Shown: positions 19,828 to 30,139 of the stretch, in pieces
Position numbering within the stretch: position 1 is the stretch's first letter
Layout: each line of letters starts with the position of its first letter
Source: Polychytrium aggregatum
Lineage: Eukaryota; Chytridiomycota; Chytridiomycetes; Polychytriales
Reading direction: 5' to 3'
Length of the DNA: 30,228 nt
Assembly (NCBI RefSeq): GCF_025602895.1
Contig: NW_026516497.1
Span: forward strand, 1 to 30,228
Made by a program: the position numbers and the translations under genes
Notes under the pieces: generated by a model
The model's input: only the letters and a program-made list of their open reading frames with translations
Databases searched by the model: none
Told to the model about the DNA's origin: nothing

Positions 19828-22800
19828 ATGTCCTCCCTCCATCTTGTCGAGGACGGGGGTGCCTGCATGGACGAGAGAGCCATAGCGGCAGCACCGGTCA
19901 CCTCGCCACCCGCCATGGCTGATCTAACCATCCCAAGAAAGCGCAAGCTCTCGATGGATGCCCATCGTCGCCAGCACAGCGAGCCCAACCCTTCGGCCGC
20001 AGTGCGAAGTTGCTCATCCTCCGACGACGACGTTCCGGCCGAGCCCGGGACCATCAACAGCACAATCCACTGTCCGCTCTGTCGCCTGGCCATCCAGCAT
20101 TTCTCGCCCTCGGTAGGCATCAGGGGGGGGGCGCTTGTCCGAAGCCATCTGTCTGAAACGGCATCGGACTGCTCAAACCTGCATCCTCGACGGCGACATT
20201 CCTGTCCTGCCCCCTCCTCAGCCATCATGCCCAGCGCATGCCCGGGGATCAAGCCGAGACTCTAGAATGGCAGGCAGATATCTGATCAGAAAACAGAGTC
20301 TGGGAGAGCAGCACGCATTAACCCCTGTGTTGCCACTCTTGGGCGCTTGGCGATGATGCAGGAACGGGAGGCCCATGTGAACATATGTCTCGACGAGCAG
20401 CTCCAATCGCCTGCCTCGACCAGCAACCCAGCTTGCCGCAGCGACCCTGCCCAGAGTCGCTCCTTTCCACCGTCTCCGTCTCTGCCGTCGTTTCCCAGAG
20501 GATCTCGGCCCGATGTCTTGCAGCGAGATCAATCCAAGATCACGTCGTTCTTTGGACTGAGCACTCCAGGCGCATCCCGAGCTCATGCCTCTTTCCCCAA
20601 GGTGCGGCCTCCTGCGGATACTCGACCCACTCCCAGCGCCATATCGATATCGCCGATCGATCTGGACGAAGATGGGCTCGACGGGGGCGAGTTCCTGGCT
20701 GAGGCAAAGGCAAAGGCATCTCTGAGCATGCCGTCCGCGGCCAAGACGAGCTCGCTCGAAGCCCAGAGCAGAGACGACTGCAGCCTCGACCCACATTGTC
20801 TCGATCACCACGAGGACGACGATCGAAACCCTGGCCGCCGATCCGCAACGTCACAGAAGGGCAGACATGGCATTGCCGAGCAATATTCGGCAGATTTGTG
20901 GTCCAACGACAGCCGCATCGCCGACATGCCCTCATTGGATCGTCGTGGCGTCGAGGATTGTTCTCTGGCTGTCGACGACAGCCTGGCAAGCGGTAGTATT
21001 GACCTTGAATACACCGCAATATTCGATAATCCGTCGGACGGATATCCGACGAAGCACTCATTAGAAGACAGCCCCGAGGCGGCTTCGAGCGGTCGGCATC
21101 CTAGGGACGATCTCGCCGAGTCCAGCACAACTAGGACAACTAGGACAACTCCGGCCAAAGCCAAGCGCAAGGAGAACAGGAAAGAAGCCAAGCCACAAAA
21201 GGTACGGATAGGACAGCCGCTGTATCGGCCGTCTTTATCGAGTGGCAGTCTTGTTGCTGAATGCCGGCCGGGGATGCAACTAGCAGCCGATACTCATTCG
21301 GCTCCACCGACAGACCCCACGGCCAAGGAAGATCTGTCCGGCATTCAAGAAAGTCATCGAAACCCCGTTTACTGTCGATGCATTTTGTTACGGCAAGATC
21401 GAGGGATGCTCGGCGTATTTCCTGACGCACTTCCATTCGGATCATGTAGGTTTTGTGGAGGGCGACCACTGATGGCGAGGTGATTAGTGGGGTTGAGCAG
21501 TCGCAGTTGTATCGCTGACACACCACCATCCCCAGTACACCGGACTTGGGCCATCTTTCGAGCATGGTCCGATCTACTGCTCATCTGTGACCGGCAATTT
21601 GGTCATCTCGGAGCTGCGGGTCAAACCCGAGTACGTCCACAGGCTCGAGCTCAACCGAGAATACGATATCCAAGGAATCAAAGTGACCCTCATCGATGCC
21701 AACCAGTACGGCTCGATCCGCACTATGCTTGCTGACGCACCTTCGAGCTTCCGTTTCGGATGCTGGTACTCCTAAGACACTCTCTGACCAAGGTCCTGCT
21801 CTTTTGTTTCTCCTCAATCGAATGTGGCGCCAATGGCTTGCAGCTGTCCAGGTGCTGCACTGATCCTGTTCGACATTCCCACAACCGACGCCCTGGATAA
21901 GCCCGACCGCATCAAGATCCTACACACCGGCGACTTTCGAGCCTCGCCTGAGCACATCAAGCACCCGTCCCTTCGAGATGTGCGCCTACACGCCGTCTAC
22001 CTCGACACAACATACTGCGCTCCGTCCCACTGCTTCCCAGAGCAGTCACTCGTCGTGCGTGCGATCTCAAGCCTCGTCGGGCTTGTTCTGGAATCGCAGT
22101 GCCGAAAATCGTGCTTTGACATCATCGAAGATGCCAAGCACAAGTCCACTTGCTCGCCGACGAGCGAGTCCCGAGGCAAAGCCCAGAGCTCGTGGAAAAG
22201 CTGCAGCGCATCTATGCTCTGGAACTGGATGAAGGCATCCGGCAGCCCTTCGACGGCCACACCAAACCTATGGACGGAGGCACGACCAGGAAGACTCCTG
22301 GTAGCTGTCGGAACCTATCTGATAGGCAAAGAGCGCATCTTTGTGGGTAAGAGCCATCGAAGCGAGGGGGTTGGGCTGCTTCCTGGTCTCTGTAATATTG
22401 GGCAGTTCAGCAGCCCCCAAAGACACTCGCACAGCGCCTACTCACCCGACTGCGATTTTTTCTGGTATGTGGATGTGCACGGTTGCTGGCATCGATCGAT
22501 CTGGTGAATCCAGGAATCGCCAAGGCCATGGGCTCTAAGATCTATGTCGAGCCACGCAAGCACAGAATTCTCTCCTGCCTGGAGGACCCGGAACTGGCGA
22601 GGATGCTCACTCAGGACAAGGACGAGGCCGACCTTCATGTGGTATCGATGGGACAGATGAACAGAGAGGTACGGACGACACTGCCGGCGGTCACGGTTGC
22701 TTCCGATGCCGAGCATAGGCACGGTCGCAGAGTACCATGCACGACCAGCAGAGTACATGCGCGACCGGCAGAGCATAGACATGACACTGACAGCTTCAAA

Positions 22801-23341
22801 TCAACTTTTGCTGACCTTGCGGGGCTGTCCTTGCGAATTGCTCATCTCCGGGCCGACACGGCTGCTCCAGAGCCTCAGGACGATGCTCCAGGCAAATCCA
22901 TCGTATACCCATCTCGTTGCCGTCCGCCCCACGGGCTGGACATTTCGGGGCAAGCCGCAGCCGCAAGGTCAACAGCAGGAAGAGCCGCAACGACCTGGTA
23001 CGCTGTCGCTCGAAGGCAATTCGCTCCAAGGATCCGGTCCGGAGCCACAAACAACCCCGGACGATGACACAGTCGCTGTCGGCGACGACCAAGGCGCCGA
23101 TGTTCCGTTTGGCATCCAGCATCTTCAACCCCAGAGGATCGCACACAACATCACCCTGTTTGGCATTCCGTACAGCGAGCACTCGTCGTTCCTGGAGCTC
23201 GAGGCATTCATTACGCAGCTCAACGGGGCTGATGGCGGCCGTGGGGCAATCCACAGGGTCATCCCCACGGTCAACAACCACAACCAAACGGCCATGCGGC
23301 AGATGGATGCTTGGTTCAGCAAGTGGCTGGGCCGATCGTAG
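19828..23341 (+). CDS. PSO2: Pso2/Snm1 DNA interstrand cross-link repair nuclease
   Basis: This is a beta-CASP metallo-beta-lactamase 5' exonuclease. Seven exons give 851 residues: 19828-20112, 20362-21201, 21314-21445, 21536-21705, 21844-22346, 22514-22668 and 22871-23341, all in phase. A UBZ4-type finger C82-X2-C85-X14-H100-X3-C104 is split by the first intron. A PIP box QSKITSFF (152-159) suggests PCNA binding. Catalytic motifs are FLTHFHSDH (ending at 419), [69 protein letters not shown] and IPTVN. The middle is acidic and disordered with a [10 protein letters not shown] basic patch. A lower-complexity Gln/Pro insert sits between TGWTF and FGIPY. The start is uncertain: ATG 19828, or 19916 reading [11 protein letters not shown]. 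The stretch 22144-22300 may read better in another frame. The start lies only 268 bp after LCB1. Confidence 0.95.
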
Positions 23342-23512
23342 TGGTGCACTTGTCATCGCCCACGATCTGCGACGGGTCTGCCAGACGGACGTGGAAGGTG
23401 CGACCCCCCCCCCGGTGTTCTGTCGGCGGCCTCGGATCTCACGCTGGTCGGGCAGATTGCTGATGAATACAGGTCGCTGCTGGCGTTGCTCCTGAAGCGG
23501 CCGCCATCCACG

Positions 23513-23572
23513 CACCCGTCCATGCACCCGTCCATGCACCCGTCCATGCACCCGTCCATGCACCCGTCCATG
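23513..23572 (+). repeat. (CACCCGTCCATG)5 minisatellite downstream of PSO2
   Basis: Five perfect 12-bp units fill 60 bp. The unit length is divisible by 3, and one forward frame reads repeated HPSM while the reverse strand reads repeated MDGC or related words. It begins 172 bp after the PSO2 stop codon. Confidence 0.96.
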
Positions 23573-24087
23573 CGCTGGATCCACAATTGTCATGCTCGTC
23601 ACCCTTGCATCCATCCGCCGCTGGCCACCCGCCGATCCTTCTTCCTTGGCGCCCAGCCCGTCGGCCGTGGGTGCTCTGTGGGATCGTGAATGGCCCACGG
23701 CTGCGGCCACGACGCAGTCGGCGCTGTGTCCTGTGCGACCTGCTGTGGTTCCTCAGCAGGGCCAGCGCCACCGCTGCCCGCTGGTCCGGTGCTGTTGTCC
23801 CGCATGTCGTTCGCCTGCAGTCCTCCAGTCCTGCACACCCATTCATTCCCTCGATGGCCCATTCTGCTGCCCGGGCCAGCCGTGTCGGAGACTGTACCAT
23901 CCACCTCTGCCAGACCACCCGGTGCTGGCATCCGCTCCTCAGCACCAGCGGCTGCGCTTCGCTGGCTCACCGCAATACCGCACTGCGCCATGCATTCGCC
24001 GCGGCCCACGGTCCGCGTGCCCGGCTTGTGGGGTCGGCCCACGGCACCCATCCCTGGCCGTCCCACGCCAAGCTGGGTCGAGATAGA

Positions 24088-24093
24088 TATAAG
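24088..24093 (+). promoter_or_regulatory. TATA-like element of the CK2-like kinase gene
   Basis: TATAAG in the context AGATAGATATAAGCTGC lies 96 bp upstream of the ATG at 24189. Confidence 0.5.
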
Positions 24094-24188
24094 CTGCATT
24101 TGCCTTCGACCGGGGCCCGCAACCTCGCACACTCCAGCGATAAAAGCCGCTTCAGTCCAGCCTGTCCTCTCCACAGTCACCCGCAACC

Positions 24189-25626
24189 ATGCAAATCTCC
24201 CAGGGATCCGGTGCCCCCACCCGCCGCCTCTCGACATGTCCCTCCGACACCCTCAAACCCGCCGACGCCCTCAAGCAGGCCGAGATCGTCACTCTGTGTG
24301 AAAACGACGATGTGTGCACCCTGCCTCCCACCCGCGTCCAGCCGCTCAAGAAACGGTGGTCGATCGCCATCCTCTCGGAGAAGCTGGCGGCCCTCAAGTC
24401 CAGCGACCCAAGCTCGACCAAAACCGCCGCCGAAACGAACTCGTCAAACAGGCTTTCAGCCATCCAAGCTCCAGCGGACATCCGTGTCTCGAGAGTCACG
24501 CCGATAGAACACAGCCTCAAAGCCTCCAAGGCGGGACTGCAGCGATGGGAACCCGAGACCAAGTAAGCACTCTGTCCGGCTCTGTGCCAGCGCAGCGCCT
24601 CGATTGTATCTGTGGCAATGCGTGCTGCGATCCCCCGGTATCGACGCAGTATGTGATCTGACACACTTTCTTGGCCGTCCTATCAGCTCGGACCGCACTT
24701 GCTACCAGCTGCACGAGGTCATCGGCACCGGCACCTTTGCCCAGGTCCATCGGGCAACCGACACTCGCACCAACACCGTCGTCGCTGTCAAGGTTGCCAA
24801 ATCCGAGAAATATGAAGTCGCTCGATGGAAGCGCGAGATGTACGTCCTCTCGGCCCTCCGCGACTGCCCCAACATCGTCACCTTCCAAGAGGCCTACACG
24901 CTGCCCAAGGCCGGTTTCTTTGGACGCAGCTCTGCGGCCATGGTTCTGGAGTACTCAAACGTGTGCTCCTGGTCCGAGCTGGACCGCAGCATGAACCTGC
25001 CTCGGATCCGCAGCTACACCCGCCAGCTGTTGCAGGCTCTCGACTATTGCCACAGCCTCGGCATCATGCATCGCGACGTCAAGCCCCAGAACATCCTATA
25101 TGACATCGACGCGGACAAGCTGCTGCTCGCCGACTGGGGCCAGGCCGAGTTCTACGAGCCTCTCAAGCGCAACTCCACCAACGGTGTCTCCTCGCTGTAC
25201 TTCAAAGCCCCAGAGTTGCTCCTGGACTATGAGCACTACGACTTTGCCGTCGACATGTGGGCTGTCGGCTGCATTCTTGCTGCCTTGATGTTCCGCACCC
25301 CTTTTGTCTTCAAGGGCGAAGACCGAACCCCGGCTTCTCAGTTCCAGTCGATCCTCCTGATCCTGGGCGGCGATCTGCTCGACTACTGCAGCGCCTTTGC
25401 GATCCCCAGACACAAGGCCGAGTCGCTGGTGCCTGGCTCGCTGTCGGCATACCAGAAGCAGTCCTGGGCCAGCTTTGTGAACGACGCAAACCGGGCCCGA
25501 GTCAGCCAACAGGGCCTGAGTCTGCTAGAGAGTCTGCTCTGCTACAACCACCGCAGCCGCTACACCGCCAGCGAGGCCCTTGTCCACCCGTTCTTTGCCG
25601 AGTCAAGCACCTCGCTGGCACTGTAG
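24189..25626 (+). CDS. Divergent casein kinase 2 alpha-like Ser/Thr kinase
   Basis: Two exons (24189-24562 and 24687-25626, joined in phase 2) give 437 residues. About 125 N-terminal residues are polar and unlike the short tail of canonical CK2 alpha. The kinase domain has a Gly loop GTGTFAQV (138-145), Lys160 in VAVKVAK, HRDVKPQN with D255, and DWG (274-276) in place of DFG. DWG, LADWGQAEFYEP, YFKAPELLLDYEHYDF and DMWAVGCILAALMFR are CK2 alpha signatures. The lysine-rich cluster after the VAIK lysine of canonical CK2 is reduced to KSEKYEVARWKREM, so substrate preference or CK2 beta binding may differ. I call it a CK2-alpha-related paralogue, and the canonical gene should exist elsewhere. GC3-rich codon use matches the neighbours. 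Confidence 0.9.
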
Positions 25627-26271
25627 AGCATCTTGCTGCTGTGGTCCTGCGACGCACCAAAGTGCAGCGATTATTCGCCTTGCGATGCAATGCAGTGCAA
25701 TGCACCCATCTCTCTGTCATTTATTTTGCCACCGATCTTCCATTTGCACAAAAAACTCCATCATACCAGCTGTTCTCACAGCTCATTTTGTCACGCTGCC
25801 TGTTTGCAGCAATAATACTCTTCTCCCACTCGAACTGCATCCCACTCGAATTGCATCCCGATGTGATGCCCAATAGCCACACCCTATCCCCCCTCCTTTT
25901 TTTCTTGGACCCTGAATACATCCAACCTTGGTCCATAATTTGCGGCAATCGTCTGGCTCACTCACGAACATCATGGGTGTGCGGAACTGTGCGCTGACTG
26001 TGGCGCTATCTTTGCTGAATCATCACAGAGTATGGTTGGCTTGCACCTGAGAATCAGGAGATGAGATTGCACATGGACACTGGTTGGAACTGATGCTCTT
26101 CGCGCTCGGGACAACAATCGCTCATGGATATCAGCTTTGTGTGTTCTCGACAGCATCCGCATTAAGCCCTCCGCGCGTTGAGGCGTCCCGTTTCAAAATA
26201 AGTGCGATGGATAATCATGGATTCATGTTTGCGTCGGGCCGATCAACACAACCCCGGCAAAGCGAAGCCGC
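25627..26271. other. Convergent 3' region between the CK2-like kinase and ALG2
   Basis: The two genes converge here. The sequence is AT-richer than the coding parts, with GATGCAATGCAGTGCAATGC at 25683, a 16-bp duplicated word (CCCACTCGAACTGCAT then CCCACTCGAATTGCAT, about 25828-25859) and T-rich runs. No gene is seen. Confidence 0.6.
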
Positions 26272-28748
26272 TTAGCGCCGGCCCAGGAAGTAGCCCGGCA
26301 CGGCAAGACACAGCAGCATGAGCACCCAGAAGCTCGCACTGGTCCAAAGCGCCTCAGAGTTCGTGGCCGTCTTGAGCTCGACGACGTAGCCTTCCAGCTG
26401 ATTGACAAACGTGTCGAGTGAGAACCTGGCTTGTGCATGGGCCCGTCCCTGTTGGCCCAGGACGTCGCGAGACAGAGGCTGGCCCCTCAGGATCTGCACC
26501 ATCGCCGTCGCAAAAGCCGCGGGATCCGACTCGCACAGAAACCCGGTCTTTTCGTGCAGGATGCTTTCGGTGGGCCCGCCGTTGTTGACGGCGACGACAG
26601 GGAGTCGGCCGTACATGGCCTCGACCGGGACAATGCCAAAGTGCTCGTTGCTTGGCGTGTACAGGAGACCAAACGACGATGCCAGCAGGAAGGTTCGCTG
26701 TGCCTCGTTGAAGGAGAGCAAAAACAGAACCTGGGCATCGCCAACATCCTGAACCTCGCCGGGAAACACCGTTGCCGTCGAGAGGCCGAGCTCCTGTGCA
26801 AGTCGATCCAGCTCGAGATGGTGCTCGCGGTTTTCGATGCTGCGTTTGTCGTAGCCACCTGGTTGAGCCCCCAAGGATGCCGCGGGCGAACGGATCATGG
26901 GTTTTAGTTTTGCATAAATGATGATGAGCGGCTTTGGCGCTATGCTATCTAGCTGGTTCCCAACACTCATTGGGCTCTACGCTGTCGTAGTGCGGAAGTG
27001 CTGCGTTCTCAAGGAATCCGCCACGACGCACATCAGTCTTCCTTACCAGCAACGACAAGACGCAGGTTGGCAAAGTCGCTGGCGTACCGCTCAGCGAGCT
27101 GAGCAAATGCCCGGATGGCTAGCCCGACGTTCTTCTTGCGTTCGAAGCGGTTGATCGACACAAATGTCTTCTTTGGCCTAACACGCACCGGAGCGAACAA
27201 GTGCGAGAGTGTGCGCATGGGGCCAGAGCAGCAAATCAAACATCAATCAGTGTACCAACCCCATTCTCGCCCCCGATTATACCCGGAAGCAAGCCGGCGA
27301 GCACGACCAGATCGGGAGCCGCCCTTCTAACCTGAGGGCAGTGCAATAGATACGCCGTGTATAGCATCACACCAGCGGTATAGACTTACGATTTGAGCAT
27401 GGCGACACTCGGATCGGTCTCGTCGACCTGCTTGTCGTACGATTCCAGATGGATGCTTGGATACAGGACCTTGGGCACACGTTGGATCGACCGGAACGAG
27501 TCCTTGAAGACTTGGCGGGTGAACTTGCTGTTGACCAGAATCTCATCCGACATTCCTTCAGGCATTGGATGGGGGGGGTTAGGCGATGGTGCGCGGATCA
27601 TGGGCATTTGCCATCCGGGTCCGAATCCGGGTCCGAATCCGAGCCGATTGCCGGAACAGCAGTCGGTACATACGGGTTGTTAGCTCCTCGAGGTAGTCCA
27701 CCGGCATCCGATAGAGTCGCTTGAGCGCCGACTCGCGCTTGGTCAGCAACTTGTCAGGGAAATGGCAGTAGAAGAGGATCTGAGACAGAAAGGTTTTGCG
27801 TTTGAAAATGAGCGGCGCGAGGGATGTTGGGCAAGGGAAGAACATGGGAAGGGGTCAGTCTACAGGTCGAGGTGAAGGCGATGGTGGTGGTGATGGTGGT
27901 GGTGATGCCCAGAAGCCCGCCAGCATAATCGTTCTGCATCCATGGCCAGTGTGTCAAATGTCGCTGGCGGAGCAAAGTCCATGTTGAATATATCTGCGAG
28001 GCTTGGCAGGATGCCGCTGCATCCTTTACCCTACTCAGCGGCGGTTGCTGCAAACTGGCAGAGGCCCACCTTGGACCCAGTCCAGCGCAGAAGCGGAATC
28101 GATATGGACAGCTGATCGACGACGATGACATCGTAGGGTTGATGGAACTGGTTGTGGGACAGCAGAAGCAGAACCGACAGCCAGAGGTTTCGGAGGATTG
28201 CAAAGACAATGTAGCCCTTGCCGGCGACTGTCCTTGGCATCCAGTCGCCCAAAACTTGGACATCAAGTGTGCCTGGCAACCGACCGCAGCGCAACAGATT
28301 GGACGGAGAGGGAGAGAGGCGAGTATGAAGAGAAGAGCCACAGAGCACAGTCAGAGATGCGGGAAAGGTGAATCGCTATCTTCCTCCGAGTGGCGGTCAA
28401 CCTGCAAGTTCCTTCTTCGCCCGCTTTGGAACCTGGCTTTGGTCATTGCAATGCGGCTGGCGGGGGCCATACCATACCATCTCGGGTCTCTTCAAAGCAG
28501 TGGCGAGGGTCGTGGTGCGAGGTGTAGATTCGAACATGGTGGCCTTTTTTCCTGAGGCCAGCAGCAGCGTCGACAATCAGTCTCTCGGCTCCGCCTTGGG
28601 GAAGAAAGAATCGGTCCCGAAAGTCAGAAGAGAATGCGAGGCTGTCTTGCAGTGATTCCAGCCAGGGCTGCATACCAATGCCGAGATCGGGGTGGATGAA
28701 GGCCACCGAGAGGGGCTCCGTCGGCGATGTTTGATCGAGCGACTGCAT
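26272..28748 (-). CDS. ALG2: Alg2 alpha-1,3/1,6-mannosyltransferase
   Basis: Alg2 adds the second and third mannoses to the dolichol-linked oligosaccharide on the cytosolic face of the ER. Seven exons on the minus strand give 460 residues: 28748-28676, 28594-28478, 28272-28070, 27779-27674, 27555-27390, 27177-27047 and 26858-26272, all in phase. Motifs in order are [91 protein letters not shown] and [19 protein letters not shown], with the GT4 E-x7-E pair at about E337 and E345. NGGPTESI and TGFLCE follow. A hydrophobic C-terminal segment ([18 protein letters not shown]) probably anchors it in the ER. It is the only confident minus-strand gene here and converges on the CK2-like kinase gene. 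A broken transposon begins 233 bp upstream of its start. Confidence 0.97.
27617..27642. repeat. GGGTCCGAATCC duplication in ALG2 intron 4
   Basis: Two adjacent 12-bp units GGGTCCGAATCC lie in the intron between exons 4 and 5 of ALG2 (27556-27673). A G-rich run (GGGGGGGG) lies nearby. Confidence 0.75.
27880..27906. repeat. GGTGGTGAT triplet-type repeat in ALG2 intron 3
   Basis: GATGGTGGTGGTGATGGTGGTGGTGATG-type sequence, three 9-12 bp units, lies in the intron 27780-28069. It is non-coding because exons 3 and 4 join in phase around it. Confidence 0.75.
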
Positions 28749-28893
28749 ATCGGGAGCAGCAGGGCGATGGGAGGACAGGGGCAGATGAAGGACAGCGTCG
28801 CTGCGCGATCAGCAAAACCAGAAGCGCGATCTTGGGCGCTCTGGGTGATCTGATTGACAGCGTTCGGGACGATTGGGGGCCATTCGCAACAGT

Positions 28894-28952
28894 CGCCAAC
28901 GATTGAGTGCGATTCAAAACAGCCGCCAATCAAAACGGACTGCCAACGATTG
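28894..28952. repeat. GCCAACGATTG direct repeat upstream of ALG2
   Basis: The 11-bp word GCCAACGATTG occurs at 28894-28904 and 28942-28952. Related words (GACGATTGGGGG, AGCCGCCAATC) are interspersed. The pair lies between the ALG2 start (150-200 bp away) and the transposon, so it could be promoter sites or transposon-end subrepeats. Confidence 0.55.
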
Positions 28953-28980
28953 GAACCATAGCAGCCTATCCACTAACAAG

Positions 28981-29887
28981 CAATCCAATAAAAAACGGGA
29001 CACCCGGGTTTTTGACCATTCATCGAATATTTTGTTACCCAATGCTATCGCGCGCTGGCCATGACCATTCGCCAGTGTGTCCAAGAGCACCATCCATCGA
29101 TGGCACCGAGGATGCAAGCTGGATGACCCATCCCGGGTCCCAGCTCGCAGATCCACTTTCTTCGAGCAGGCATGTCCAGTCATTCGCACCCTGATTGAAC
29201 AGGACCCGTTCCAGACTGGTCCTGTGTTGCGATGCAAGCTCGAGTCCATCCTCCAGAGGAAAGTATCACTCTCACTCTGCCACACTGCCATCCAGCGAGC
29301 AGGTCTCTCTCACAAGAGGGCAACACACCTCTACAAGTCCAAGCGACTGGATGAGCGAGTGGCACAGTTCAGGGACCAGGTCCGCTCCATCGACCCGCGG
29401 CGATTCGTTTTTGTCGATGAGACAGGGATCAGGAGATCCATTTTCCCTCTTTACGGATACTCACCGAAGGGTGCTCCGCTTCGCCAGCGCAATCACATGA
29501 AACACAAGTCTGTCTCAGCTGCATCGCATGTACATCCCCACATCATTCAAGACACACTCGATGGTCGAGTTCTTTGAGCGAGCGAGCTTCCCAGACGACT
29601 CTGTGATTGTGATGGACAATGTCAGCATGCACAAGACAATGGCTGTCCTGGACTGCATCGAGCGCCGAGGATGGTCAGTGATCTTCACCCCACCTGCCTC
29701 GCCCGACTTCAATCCCATCGAGAACTTCTTTGGGATTGTGAAGCATCAGTACAGGAAGGCAGCAGCGCTGAATGCGTCCGAGGGGTTCAAGATCGGGATG
29801 GTGACCCTGTTTGAGTCTGCCGTTCGGAGGGTGCTTCCAGATGTCTTCCCACGGCTGATTGAGCGAGCGATGCGCTTCTGGGGTTGA
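28981..29887 (+). mobile_element. Degenerate Tc1/mariner-type DNA transposon
   Basis: The element begins, as far as can be recognised, with CAATCCAATAAAAAACGGGA, a stretch also present near 7813. It runs through a broken DDE transposase to the stop at 29885-29887. I found no matching inverted repeat in the 340 bp after the transposase, and the left boundary may lie further out. No target-site duplication could be assigned. Confidence 0.7.
29017..29887 (+). pseudogene. Broken Tc1/IS630-family DD34E transposase
   Basis: A helix-turn-helix-like N-terminus (YFVTQCYRALAMTIRQ) is readable from about 29030 in one frame, after a TGA at 29013-29015. It continues in a second frame with VSKSTIHRWHRG from 29077. 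That frame carries RRFVFVDETGIRRS, with the first Asp at 29416-29418, and ends at 29577. The rest lies in the third frame, from 29528 to 29887, with VIVMDNVSMHKT (second Asp 29615-29617) and SPDFNPIENFFG (Glu 29720-29722). There are 34 residues between second Asp and Glu, the DD34E spacing of Tc1-like enzymes. The first and second Asp are only about 66 codons apart, less than usual, so an internal deletion plus two frameshifts is likely. It should not encode an active enzyme. Confidence 0.85.
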
Positions 29888-30004
29888 GTTCCCTCCAATC
29901 AAGCCGCCATTTTCGCGTTCACATCCCTGGCTTGAACCTCTCGGCGATTTTTGAACAGGGTCACTTCCCCAACCAGCCCGCAAAGACGGGCTCCTGCTCT
30001 CGGG

Positions 30005-30010
30005 TATAAA
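30005..30010 (+). promoter_or_regulatory. TATA box of the gene at 30140
   Basis: TATAAA in the context TCGGGTATAAATGCCAC lies 130 bp upstream of the ATG and is followed by a C/T-rich leader. It is nearly identical in context to the element at 15563. Confidence 0.6.
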
Positions 30011-30139
30011 TGCCACACCTTCGTCCTGCTGCTTTCTTCCCTCATCTCGCCTTGATCTGATCATCGCGCCATTGTACGATAAAGAGAAGTCTCTGCTCTG
30101 ACCAGTACCACTGGCAGGCATCCAGCATCCTCTGCCCCC

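Larger units (their letters stand above)
23342..24188. other. Intergenic region PSO2 to CK2-like kinase
   Basis: Contents are a C10 run near 23403, a protein-like open stretch (about 23424-23510), a 12-bp minisatellite (23513-23572), three GGCCCACGG words (23691, 24003 and 24033) and a TATA-like element at 24088. No complete gene is supported. Confidence 0.55.

Noticed and set aside
23439-23945. Minus-strand frame with repeated MDGC/AWTG peptides
   Set aside because: The repeats are the antisense reading of the 12-bp minisatellite, and the remainder has no protein-like features.
29888-30139. Right-hand terminal inverted repeat of the transposon
   Set aside because: I looked for the reverse complement of CAATCCAATAAAAAACGGGA and of the CGGGACACCCGGG word and found no convincing match.
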